Source: ECT2AJA-044 sp965262845 (GTDB taxonomy: Bacteria > Bacteroidota > Bacteroidia > Flavobacteriales > ECT2AJA-044). From it: DNA of 64,000 nucleotides. Both the position numbers and the translations under genes were made by a program. The stretch spans positions 806,001 through 870,000 of the forward strand of contig CBDHFX010000002.1 of the NCBI GenBank assembly GCA_965262845.1. The letters are read 5' to 3'. The notes beneath the pieces were generated by a model that did no database searches, had not been told where the DNA came from, and saw only the letters and a program-made list of their open reading frames with translations. Positions 15,930-24,164 of this stretch are shown piece after piece (within the stretch, counting starts at the first letter, position 1; the number at the start of each line of letters is the position of its first letter).

Positions 15930-17762
15930 TTAATTTTTTCTCCACAGCTCGTCAAAATCAGTTGTTTCGCTCTGTGGCCTCCTATTTTCATCTAGCAATT
16001 GAACTTTTACCGATAGCGGAAATTGTGTCATTTGTCCCGCGATAAAACAGCACCCGACAGAGAGGTTTGAAATTGAATCAAAGGAAAGTTTATCGAGATA
16101 GCTCACTGCCTTGTTAATTGATCTCAAGTCATTATCATTCATTAGTTTATGAATAAAATAGTTGTGTAATTGAGAAATTATAGTTGGTGATATATCCGAC
16201 GGTCTTTGACTTGCTATCGTAAGGAAAACACCAAATTTTCTTCCTTCTTTTATTATCTCTTCAAATGTTTCTAATCGATAATCTTTCCAAGATTCTGATT
16301 CTCTATTGGAGTTTTCAGAAAGAATATTATGAGCCTCATCAATTATGATGTTTAATGAGTTATTTTTATCGTGATCTCTTTTGTTTTTTTGCTCATCATA
16401 ATTTGTTTTACAAATTAACAAAGGTATTATTTTTTTCATTTCTAAATTTACATTTTTTAAATCAATAACTTCAATGTCGTTTTTAGATTCTTGTTCTGAT
16501 TTTATTTCAAATACCTTATCCAACATATCAAATCTTTTTTTTAATCTTCCGATTAATGGACTGATATGTTCTTGATTTGCATAATCGTTTAAAATTTCAA
16601 AATAATACCGATGAAATATTTTAAATTGTATTTTTTGTGATTCAGTTAAATCACGACATGAAATGCTAAAAAATTTATTAAAATATTCATCTATATTTCC
16701 ATCATTTATATAATTGCTTTCGTTAAAATAAAATCCTTTTGTTCCTGAATTGTAATGAAGTTCATTAATATCTTTATTATTTGATAAATCGAAACCAATA
16801 TCTTTAAAATCTTTAATAAATTTATTCAAAAATGATTTATTAAAAATTACATTATTTTTTGTGAGAATAATTTTCAAAAAATTTTCAACTTCTTTTTTAT
16901 AATTGTGATTTTGGCTATCAAATGGCTTAGTACCTATAGCTCTATGCAAAAAGGGCTGTTGTGTTTTTTCAGTAGCATCGAGTAAAATAGATAAAAGTTC
17001 TAATTTTTCAATTTCAGTTTTCAAAATTGGATATTTTTCTCCTCCATCATTTTTTGTTCTTAATTTATAAATTGTCTTATTTTCTCTCAGAACATCGTTG
17101 GAATATTCAGCATTAAAATCTATAAAAACAAATTTTGATTTTTCAAAATTGCTATTTTCTATATTAAATAATTCCGTATACATTTTTGCCAAAGTATTTG
17201 ATTTTCCGGATCCTGTGTTGCCGAAAATACCAATATGCCCAGCAAACAACCTGTTTACAGATATACTTATGTGTTGCGTTTCTTCATCTACTAAGGAGCC
17301 GAGGGTTATAGATAATTCTTTTTGATCAGATAATTCGTGCAAAGTTTCAAATTCTTTTCTCGAAAGTAATCTACACTCACTACCAATCAATGGCAGTTCT
17401 TTAATACCGTGCTGAAATTTTTGATCATTATCATAAAACCCAAAAACTGAAACATTCAAAAAACGATTTATTTTTTGCTTTTCACTATAGTATTCTTTAT
17501 TTGATTGATATTTATCTTCTTCAAGATATTCGCCTTCAACTTTACATATAATCTCTGTAAACCCTTTGAGAATTTTTACATAATTTGAAAGTCCAACGGA
17601 TACATTCTTAATAATTCTTCCTTCAAAAAATAAATGTGGAAGGTTTTTGTCCTTATTAACTTTGATAACAATGTTTTTTTCTTTAACACTATAAACACTT
17701 CCTATCGTAAAAACGGAATCGTCAACAAGTATGTCTTGCAAATTAAAATTATTCTTCATCAT
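15930..17762 (-). CDS. HerA-like ATPase of a SIR2-HerA defence system
   Basis: 610 residues of the HerA/FtsK DNA-translocase ATPase class. Walker A GNTGSGKS is at 181-188. Walker B IIIDEAHN has D475-E476. A sensor-like region ASQRPSDISPTIISQLHNYF is followed by the typical C-terminal segment. Known SIR2-HerA systems form a large complex in which HerA hexamers control SIR2 NADase activity and infected cells die or stall on NAD loss. Here the herA ATG overlaps the SIR2 TGA (ATGA, 17759-17762), as expected for a two-gene operon. Its DNA is very AT-rich compared with the chromosome. Function is inferred from motifs and gene order. Confidence 0.88.
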   Translation of the reverse strand: MMKNNFNLQDILVDDSVFTIGSVYSVKEKNIVIKVNKDKNLPHLFFEGRIIKNVSVGLSNYVKILKGFTEIICKVEGEYLEEDKYQSNKEYYSEKQKINRFLNVSVFGFYDNDQKFQHGIKELPLIGSECRLLSRKEFETLHELSDQKELSITLGSLVDEETQHISISVNRLFAGHIGIFGNTGSGKSNTLAKMYTELFNIENSNFEKSKFVFIDFNAEYSNDVLRENKTIYKLRTKNDGGEKYPILKTEIEKLELLSILLDATEKTQQPFLHRAIGTKPFDSQNHNYKKEVENFLKIILTKNNVIFNKSFLNKFIKDFKDIGFDLSNNKDINELHYNSGTKGFYFNESNYINDGNIDEYFNKFFSISCRDLTESQKIQFKIFHRYYFEILNDYANQEHISPLIGRLKKRFDMLDKVFEIKSEQESKNDIEVIDLKNVNLEMKKIIPLLICKTNYDEQKNKRDHDKNNSLNIIIDEAHNILSENSNRESESWKDYRLETFEEIIKEGRKFGVFLTIASQRPSDISPTIISQLHNYFIHKLMNDNDLRSINKAVSYLDKLSFDSISNLSVGCCFIAGQMTQFPLSVKVQLLDENRRPQSETTDFDELWRKN

Positions 17763-18760
17763 TTTTGTTGTTCAGTGCTGTCATTGTTAAAAACACCACA
17801 AAGATATTTGATGATTTTTTCAAAAGAAAAGTCGGCTTCTGATGAAATTACGTATAGGTTGGAATTTTTCTTTTCTTTCAATCTATCCTCTGTTTCGTTG
17901 TATTGTAGGTACGAGAAATAGATCACAACCAGAGTGGGATTGGACTTCATTACACCATACAAAAGATCTTTGATATGTTTATCCTCCAAAGAAAAACCAA
18001 TTATAATCAAGACGCTATTTTCTTTTTCCAATTCCAAAGTAAACTTCCTCAACATTGAGGCGTAGTTTGAATTGATAACCGTTCCAAAATGTTTTTCTGC
18101 GTTTGGATTGATAACAGCAATCTTTTTGTATTCTTTTTCAAAGTCGTCTCCCGATTTGCCCTCAAGATCATCATCGATATGAGAGCCGTTTGAATAAGTT
18201 ATCTTTTCGTCTTTTGCTTTCCAAGAAACTGATCCGTGTAGTTTAATAATATTTAAAAGGGGAATATCAGAAGTGTTATCGAACTGTAAACTCTTGTATT
18301 TCTGTATTTTATTAAAATTTGCAACATCAAATGTGGGTTTTATCTGTCCAGCAAATCCATCATTATAAGGAATACCAAGTCTTTCGCAAGAATTTTCCAT
18401 GAACATATCAAAATTGGTAGTGAATATATTGACCTGCTTATTGACGATATGTAATGATCTACTAGAAATTGTTTCCGCCCAAAAAATAAGAAATGAATCA
18501 TATCCTTTTTTTGTTTTACATAACTCCTCGTCTTTCTCCTCTTTTATTTGAAGTTGTTTATCATTAAGTATAGCTTTTGATTTCTTTATCAGTTTGTAAT
18601 AATCCTTTTGCGCTTCTTCTCTGGTAGCTTCTTTATTCATTCGATTTTCAATATCGTTGAGCGTAGTCAGATAAGGCAAAGAACAGCCAGCACCAATAAG
18701 TAAATTTATATGCCCGCTTTGTATAATGTTCTTAAATTCTTCTCCTTCAATGCTTTTCAT
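17759..18760 (-). CDS. SIR2-family NADase of a SIR2-HerA defence system
   Basis: 333 residues. The Rossmann NAD-binding motif LLIGAGCSLP has G23-A-G25. The catalytic strings are IFTTNFD (N116, D118) and KLHGS (H175), followed by IIGFSLEDKHI, typical of SIR2_2-like defence proteins. It lacks the zinc-finger cysteines of classical deacetylases, consistent with NAD hydrolysis as the role. It is the first gene of the operon, with herA overlapping its stop. The start ATG at 18760 is well placed, and the divergent ImmA/IrrE gene starts 260 bp away. Confidence 0.88.
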   Translation of the reverse strand: MKSIEGEEFKNIIQSGHINLLIGAGCSLPYLTTLNDIENRMNKEATREEAQKDYYKLIKKSKAILNDKQLQIKEEKDEELCKTKKGYDSFLIFWAETISSRSLHIVNKQVNIFTTNFDMFMENSCERLGIPYNDGFAGQIKPTFDVANFNKIQKYKSLQFDNTSDIPLLNIIKLHGSVSWKAKDEKITYSNGSHIDDDLEGKSGDDFEKEYKKIAVINPNAEKHFGTVINSNYASMLRKFTLELEKENSVLIIIGFSLEDKHIKDLLYGVMKSNPTLVVIYFSYLQYNETEDRLKEKKNSNLYVISSEADFSFEKIIKYLCGVFNNDSTEQQK

Positions 18761-19020
18761 AGTATTTTATGAAATAATTTTTTGAATGATGATTTCGGAA
18801 CACCTTCTGAAGGCTTCCCTTAATTTGGAACACTCAAAACTACGGATTTCCATTTAATGTTGGTATTGAACAGCAGTGGCAAAGGAGCGGAGCTCCGAAG
18901 GCGCTGCTGCGCAAAAGGCATGGGCGATGTAACGGGTTCTTTGCCCAAACATATCAGGTGCCCATTGGCTTAGGTGACACCGTTTCGCTTCGCCACTTGG
19001 AATTGGAAAGGATCAACTAA

Positions 19021-20238
19021 TTGTTGCCTATTCCTTATATTGTCCTACCTTTGAGGTCTGGTAACTATCCCACTCCCTTCTTGAAAGTTGAACACAACAT
19101 ATCGCGGATTGAGCACCTACGTTCCATGTACAGACTGTCACTCGACGAGTTTCTTGAGCTGATAAGTGAAGGTTTGAAGAATCCGATTTCTAAGAAAGAG
19201 ATTTTTGATAATAAAGAAATCAAAGTTTCTTACCTGAAAAGGATTGATAAAATATTTAATAAGGGTCTTCATTATTATCTTGATCCAAAAATACTAAAAA
19301 ATCCAAAAGAAGCAAGCATTTTCTTTAGAAAAGATCATTTTCACACAGATGAATTAAACATTGGTGCAAAAAAAATTGTAAATCAATTTGAAGAGATGAA
19401 GCTATCGCTTTCCGCAATAGCAAAGTTGTCCGATTTAGATTTAAAGCGAAAGATATCTACATATACAATAAATGATAATCCTCGAAAAGTAGCATCATCT
19501 CTTCGAAAAGAACTATCACTAACCTTTGAAACAAATAGAAGAGACTTCTTAAAATCAATTATTTCAGCCTTGGCTAATAAGAATATTTTTGTTTTCGAAT
19601 TTATTGAGACCTGGAATAAGAAGGAGAAGGCAAACATTGATGGATTCTACCTGAATCCCAACCTAATTGTTCTAAAACGACACCAATCTTTTTCTCGAGA
19701 GATCTTTACATTGGCCCATGAGCTTGGACATTACCTTTTAGATAAGGAAGAGATTGAAGAAATTGATTATGGCGATCCAGGAAGGAACCCTCCGGGTCAG
19801 ATTGAGAAGTGGTGCAATAACTTCGCTTTCTTTTTCCTTTCCGGAAATCATGCAAATGAGATAGACCAAATAGATATAGCTACAGGGGAAAACGATTATC
19901 AATGTGCATTAGTTGAGAAAATATCAAACGAAACTCATTTGAGCCGATTGGCCATTTTTACTCGTATGCTCTATTCGGGAAAGATATCAAAAGAAGATTA
20001 TCCCCTGGTAAAATCAGATCTTGAAGAGGAATATAAACAAAAAAAAGAAAGAGAAAAACAAAAGGAATGTTTGAAGGAACCAGGAATTAAACAACATGGA
20101 TCAGTTCCAAAACCTATAAAAAGTCCTCTTTTTATCTCAACAATACAAACAGCATTTTATGAAGGTGTGCTCAATGAATATGAAGTATGTAAGAAGTTAA
20201 ATATTAAATCGGAAAAATTAAACGAGTACATTGAATGA
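19021..20238 (+). CDS. ImmA/IrrE family metallo-endopeptidase
   Basis: 405 residues counted from the TTG at 19021. The zinc-binding HELGH motif is at 233-237, followed by a downstream Glu-rich helix and EKWCNNFAFFFL, the usual third element of the family. Related proteins cleave repressors (ImmA, IrrE) or act as antitoxin partners. The N-terminal 20-100 residues (RIEHLRSMYRLSLDEFLELIS) look like the helical start of HTH-ImmA fusions. No ATG precedes it in frame; TTG 19081 and ATG 19126 are other possible starts. Its stop overlaps the PIN gene's ATG (ATGA, 20235-20238), so the two form one unit. Confidence 0.8.
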   Translation: MLPIPYIVLPLRSGNYPTPFLKVEHNISRIEHLRSMYRLSLDEFLELISEGLKNPISKKEIFDNKEIKVSYLKRIDKIFNKGLHYYLDPKILKNPKEASIFFRKDHFHTDELNIGAKKIVNQFEEMKLSLSAIAKLSDLDLKRKISTYTINDNPRKVASSLRKELSLTFETNRRDFLKSIISALANKNIFVFEFIETWNKKEKANIDGFYLNPNLIVLKRHQSFSREIFTLAHELGHYLLDKEEIEEIDYGDPGRNPPGQIEKWCNNFAFFFLSGNHANEIDQIDIATGENDYQCALVEKISNETHLSRLAIFTRMLYSGKISKEDYPLVKSDLEEEYKQKKEREKQKECLKEPGIKQHGSVPKPIKSPLFISTIQTAFYEGVLNEYEVCKKLNIKSEKLNEYIE

Positions 20239-20798
20239 AAGTAATAATGGATACCAATTCCTTATTGTCATTGGTGCGTTATTACTTGCCATTTGATGCT
20301 AAAGAGAAATTAATTGACTTTTTTAAAGCGAAAATTGAAAGTGGTGAAGTTCTCATAATTGATGCTGTTTATGATGAATGTGAAAAAGTTTCACAAAGAT
20401 TGATTTTAAAAGAGTTAAGCTTTCTTACCAAATCAGAATTCAAGAAAAAATATAGAAAAACAAACGAATTAGTTCCGCGGGAAAAATTTTATAATCTTTT
20501 GGATAATCAATTCAGAACACGTCATTCTAGGAGACTGAGCGAAGCTGAATTTGAAAATCAAAAAGAAGAGTTTCTTAAAAGCGCAGATGCCAGAATGATA
20601 ATTCTTGCACTTAAATTATTAAATGAGCCAAATTTATTTAACGATAACGTTGTAATCATAACCGAAGAGACAAGAAGTGAGAATGATAACAAAACATTCA
20701 GGAAAATTCCAGCTATTTGCGATCTTCTGGATATTCAGGTCCAAACTCTTCCTGAATGGATCAAAAAAACTGAAGGTATTAATGTTTTAATTAATTAG
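20235..20798 (+). CDS. PIN-like DUF4411 protein, probable RNase toxin or effector
   Basis: 187 residues. PIN-type acidic residues can be placed as D6 (VIMDTNSLL), a glutamate in VYDECEKV, an aspartate in KSADARMIILAL, and the final cluster VVIITEETRSEND. PIN proteins are Mg-dependent single-strand RNases, often the toxin of a toxin-antitoxin pair. The ATGA overlap with the upstream ImmA/IrrE gene suggests that protein controls or neutralises it. The DUF4411 assignment is from remembered family features. Confidence 0.78.
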   Translation: MKVIMDTNSLLSLVRYYLPFDAKEKLIDFFKAKIESGEVLIIDAVYDECEKVSQRLILKELSFLTKSEFKKKYRKTNELVPREKFYNLLDNQFRTRHSRRLSEAEFENQKEEFLKSADARMIILALKLLNEPNLFNDNVVIITEETRSENDNKTFRKIPAICDLLDIQVQTLPEWIKKTEGINVLIN

Positions 20799-20967
20799 TC
20801 CATTCTGGCTAAGTTTCAGGAAGCGTATTGAATAGTTGTTTTTTTAGGGAGGAAGCCTTCCGCGCCTTCGCGACGTTTAAAACAGTTATCTATTCGAATA
20901 CAGGCCCTTAAAATTCGATGATCAATTAAGGCTTACTGAGTACCTTCGCATTCCATATCCCGGTTTT

Positions 20968-22290
20968 ATGAAAAAAGTCCTTTCCATTCCATTATTCTTC
21001 CCCTTTGCAATCACTTTCGCACAGACTTCCGTTCAAAGCGGACCCATGGTGGGTTATTCGGAAATGCGCGAAGTAGCCCTCTGGGTGCAGACGACCGGAG
21101 CAGCAGAGGTGGCCTTTGGCTATACAGAGCAGGGCAAATCGCACGAATACATGACCGCCACAATACACACGGAGGCCCATAATGCCTTTGTTGCCCAGGC
21201 TATTTGCGATTCAGTTGAGGAAGGACGGAAATACACCTACCGCTTATATATCAATGGTATACCGATTCAGCTGGATCGTCAGCTCAATTTCGAAACGCAG
21301 GAATTATGGCAATGGCGCAAAGATCCGCCCGAATTCACTTTTGCGATCGGGTCCTGTTCCTACGTAAGTGAACAACAGTACGACCGGCCGGGAAACAGCT
21401 ACGGAAGTCACTATCAGATCTTTGAAACCCTGAGCAAGGCTGATCCGAATTTCATGATCTGGATGGGCGACAATGTTTATCTGCGCGAGGCCGATTGGTA
21501 CACACGTCGCGGTATCCTTTACCGAAACACCCATACCCGCTCCCTACCGGAAATGCAGCATTTACTCGGGCATGTGCATCATTACGCCATATGGGACGAT
21601 CACGATTACGGCCCCAACAACAGCGATCGAAGTTTTCGCAACAAGGCCTGGACCAAAGAGGCTTTTGACCTCTTCTGGGCTAACCCGACCAGCGGACTCA
21701 ACGGTGAGGGTATTACGACCATATTCCAGTGGGCTGATATGGAGTTCTATATGCTCGACAACCGCTGGTTTCGCAACAGCAATAACCGAAAGGATATCGA
21801 CTCCCTCAATCGGGTCGTTTTTGGTCAGCAACAGCTTGAGTGGCTTTTTGACAACCTCGCCAACAGCTATGCCCCCTACAAATTCGTTGTTATGGGCGGG
21901 CAATTCCTAAACACCTCCGCCAGTCACGAAAACCTCATAGCCCTGAGCCCGGCTGAGCGCCAACAGATCATTGACTTCATTTACATGAACGGGATTGAAG
22001 GAGTCGTTTTTCTCACTGGCGACCGGCATCACAGTGAGATCAGCCTGCTTGAAGCCAGGGGCCAGCCACGTATTTACGATGTAACCATCTCTCCCCTCAC
22101 GGCCGGAACCGCCCGGGATCAAAACATCGAAGAAAACAACACCCTGCGGGTGGAAGGAACCTGGGTCAGTAAACACTGCTTTGGACTTTTTGAGATCACC
22201 GGCCCCCGTAAGGAGCGCAAACTGAAATTACGGGTAATTGATGCAGACGGAAAGGAGTTGTACCACTTTGACCTGAGCCGGTCCAATTGA
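20968..22290 (+). CDS. PhoD-like alkaline phosphatase/phosphodiesterase, secreted
   Basis: 440 residues with a signal peptide (MKKVLSIPLFFPFAITFA). Metallophosphatase motifs: FAIGSCSYV, FMIWMGDNVYL, YAIWDDHDYGPNN, VVMGGQ and FLTGDRHHSEI. These are the PhoD family's metal-binding Asp, Asn and His sites. It would hydrolyse phosphodiesters or phosphomonoesters in the periplasm or outside the cell. TACCTTCG 20 bp upstream of the start is a possible -7 element. It marks the return to chromosomal base composition after the defence island. Confidence 0.88.
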   Translation: MKKVLSIPLFFPFAITFAQTSVQSGPMVGYSEMREVALWVQTTGAAEVAFGYTEQGKSHEYMTATIHTEAHNAFVAQAICDSVEEGRKYTYRLYINGIPIQLDRQLNFETQELWQWRKDPPEFTFAIGSCSYVSEQQYDRPGNSYGSHYQIFETLSKADPNFMIWMGDNVYLREADWYTRRGILYRNTHTRSLPEMQHLLGHVHHYAIWDDHDYGPNNSDRSFRNKAWTKEAFDLFWANPTSGLNGEGITTIFQWADMEFYMLDNRWFRNSNNRKDIDSLNRVVFGQQQLEWLFDNLANSYAPYKFVVMGGQFLNTSASHENLIALSPAERQQIIDFIYMNGIEGVVFLTGDRHHSEISLLEARGQPRIYDVTISPLTAGTARDQNIEENNTLRVEGTWVSKHCFGLFEITGPRKERKLKLRVIDADGKELYHFDLSRSN

Positions 22291-22361
22291 TCCGTTTACC
22301 GACCAGCAAGCTGCACCTGTTCAGAAAGCCCCTGCATTCTTTGGTGCCTCCTACATTCAAG

Positions 22362-23111
22362 TTATCGTGACATCAATATATAAAGTTCCGAATCTTTTTT
22401 TGAGCTGATTTTATAGTATGTGTATTCATCGTCATACTCATACCATTTGTAATTAATCCTTGTAAATCTGAGGTCTTTAATCGTCTCTAGAATGGAAACA
22501 TGAAAATCTAATATGTTTTTATTCGCCGCAAATAATCCACCAACAAACTCAATCGTATTATAATTACCCCCTTTTACTACAACGTCTATGTCATACTTCC
22601 AAAGCTTAGTATCCATGTATGACGCATATAGTTTCCTTAGCCTTGGCAACTCCCTTCTTTGCAATGATGATACTTTGACCCCCAATTTCTTACCAAGCGA
22701 CTTTATCTCTTCATCTTCGCTACCTTCAGCGGCGACTATCATAGCTGCATAAAGTCTAAATGTCACCACCTTGGCCAGAACTTCCTCCAATGATGAGACC
22801 GTTTTGCTTCCTTTAAAGTTTGAAATTTCCTCAATAAGGGTTTTTAAACTTTCTTTCAGCTCATATTGTTCGGAGCTATCTATTTTAGCCAATAAAATCT
22901 GCGCAGAATCGTAGAACTCACTTTCCGGAGTAATATCACGTACCAGCGATTTCGCTTCCATCAAATTGCCATCAGTGTATTCTTGTTTTCCTTTGGAGTA
23001 CCTGTTGTCTGTGTCGGTACACGACACTATTTCAATCAGCAAGCTTAAGACTAAGCAGGCCGCTAAAAGTCTTATAACTCTTCCCTTGATAACTGTTCGT
23101 TCTATAAGCAT
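22362..23111 (-). CDS. Lipoprotein of unknown function
   Basis: 249 residues from the ATG at 23111, with a hydrophobic stretch ending in a lipobox (LLIEIVSC), so likely exported and lipidated. The first half resembles a tetratricopeptide-like helix pair (SKGKQEYTDGNLMEAKSLVRDI); the second half is mixed with no recognised domain. An ATG at 23132 is also in frame. The DNA is AT-rich relative to its neighbours, and it sits with small proteins of unknown function, suggesting an accessory patch. Confidence 0.6.
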   Translation of the reverse strand: MLIERTVIKGRVIRLLAACLVLSLLIEIVSCTDTDNRYSKGKQEYTDGNLMEAKSLVRDITPESEFYDSAQILLAKIDSSEQYELKESLKTLIEEISNFKGSKTVSSLEEVLAKVVTFRLYAAMIVAAEGSEDEEIKSLGKKLGVKVSSLQRRELPRLRKLYASYMDTKLWKYDIDVVVKGGNYNTIEFVGGLFAANKNILDFHVSILETIKDLRFTRINYKWYEYDDEYTYYKISSKKDSELYILMSR

Positions 23112-23209
23112 ACGCGAGTATAAAAAAGCCATATACCCTACAGAGTAGCTCCATTTTAAAGCTACTTTCTGATTTTTGGAATGAAGCTAAAGATCTAATG
23201 CATTAGAAT

Positions 23210-23416
23210 TTAACTTTCAAGTTCAATTTCGTCAATTTCATCAGCACTTATGCTTTGATCATCTTTTATCAACAGAAGTTCCGAGTTGAGGACAGTTATG
23301 TCATTTAAAATTTCTCCATTCCTGAATATCAGTTTTACTTTTTGATATCCCATTCCCGTTTCTGGCAGATGTATTAAAGCCTCAATCTGATGTTTTAAAA
23401 GTTTTAGTTTTTTCAT
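23210..23416 (-). CDS. Small PETGMGYQ-motif protein
   Basis: 68 residues. LPETGMGYQKVKLIFRNGEIL in the middle matches RQPETGMGYQKVSAKRFDR of the 77-residue protein at 23836, so they are diverged paralogs. No signal peptide or membrane segment. Its ATG at 23416 directly abuts the stop of the upstream 131-residue gene, suggesting co-translation. The family is unknown to me beyond its recurrence in Bacteroidota. Confidence 0.6.
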   Translation of the reverse strand: MKKLKLLKHQIEALIHLPETGMGYQKVKLIFRNGEILNDITVLNSELLLIKDDQSISADEIDEIELES

Positions 23417-23812
23417 TTAATAAGGAGTGATTTTAAAAAGCGTATTGGCAGAAATTCCATTGTCAAAAAGGGCCTCATCCCCTCCACCATTATGTCCATG
23501 TGCAGGTTGGACTATTCCTAGTCGATATTCATCGCATATTTGGGGTTTAACAAAAAAGGACCATTTAATTTTTTCATCGTTTGGTAATGCATATCTGTCA
23601 ATGGGGTTGCAAGCAATTTTCTTACACTTTTGATAATCCTTAAATGTTGTCGTATATGTTCCATTCAAAAGGCATTTTTGATCAACATTCACTCTCCTGT
23701 CGTTTTTATAAGATGAGAGTCTTACAAAAACGTCTTCCCCATTTGCTAATTGAGGACGATTTTCACTTGCTGCTCCTGACAAGACTTCAATTTTATCTAC
23801 ATTTAACTCCAA
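23417..23812 (-). CDS. C-terminal part of a PETGMGYQ-family protein (probable frameshift)
   Basis: 131 residues from a TTG at 23812. Key strings: NGEDVFVRLSSYKNDRRV, GTYTTTFKDYQKC, DRYALPNDEKIKWSFFVKP and GIVQPAHGHNGGGDEALF. The frame is open upstream to a stop that lies inside the end of the 77-residue gene. Inserting one T there joins both into a continuous protein (KGYD then YAILNELSESNYLELNVDK). I read the two as one gene with a one-base deletion, about 210 residues. Function unknown; no transmembrane or signal sequence. Confidence 0.55.
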   Translation of the reverse strand: MELNVDKIEVLSGAASENRPQLANGEDVFVRLSSYKNDRRVNVDQKCLLNGTYTTTFKDYQKCKKIACNPIDRYALPNDEKIKWSFFVKPQICDEYRLGIVQPAHGHNGGGDEALFDNGISANTLFKITPY

Positions 23813-23835
23813 ATAATTTGATTCGCTTAATTCGT

Positions 23836-24069
23836 TTAATATTGCATATCATAGCCTTTGCGTAAAATTCTTTTCTTGCTTTCTTGAAAACTACCGTTTA
23901 GTTCTACAATTAATTCTGCATTGTAAACAATGAACTCTTGTGAAAGATAGCGATCAAATCGCTTTGCGCTAACTTTTTGATATCCCATTCCCGTTTCAGG
24001 CTGCCTGAGAAGCTCAGCTGTAAAATACTCACGAGCTTTGTAAATCGCCACCGATTGTTTTGTTGTCAC
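23836..24069 (-). CDS. N-terminal part of a PETGMGYQ-family protein (probable frameshift)
   Basis: 77 residues: an N-terminal helix, then LLRQPETGMGYQKV and FIVYNAELIVELNGSF. The last residues MQY before the stop do not look like a natural C-terminus. The next frame carries the expected continuation, so this is probably the first third of the protein whose rest is at 23417-23812. It is related to the 68-residue protein at 23210. Confidence 0.55.
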   Translation of the reverse strand: MTTKQSVAIYKAREYFTAELLRQPETGMGYQKVSAKRFDRYLSQEFIVYNAELIVELNGSFQESKKRILRKGYDMQY

Positions 24070-24164
24070 CGATTTCTTACCTACTTATTGCTACCGCATC
24101 TGCAGCGTTCATTACAAAGTTACCAAAGTTGCACACTTATCCAAGGTAAATCTTGTGAAAAAGT

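Larger units (their letters stand above)
14738..20798. other. AT-rich defence island
   Basis: The base composition drops sharply to AT-rich, strongest from 16.0 to 20.8 kb, compared with the balanced flanks. Contents: a frameshifted HsdR_N-like gene, HerA ATPase, SIR2 NADase, ImmA/IrrE peptidase and a PIN-domain protein. No integrase or att repeat was found at the borders. Composition plus gene content point to horizontal acquisition. Confidence 0.7.

Noticed and set aside
15734..15991. 85-residue minus-strand frame between herA and the HsdR_N gene
   Set aside because: It overlaps the end of herA by about 60 bp, has no recognisable features, and its last residues are the shifted frame of the damaged HsdR_N start.
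18850..19020. Possible integron attC-like palindromes before the ImmA/IrrE gene
   Set aside because: Short inverted GC-rich motifs are present, but I could not place paired GTTRRRY-type core sites or repeat them at other gene junctions of the island.
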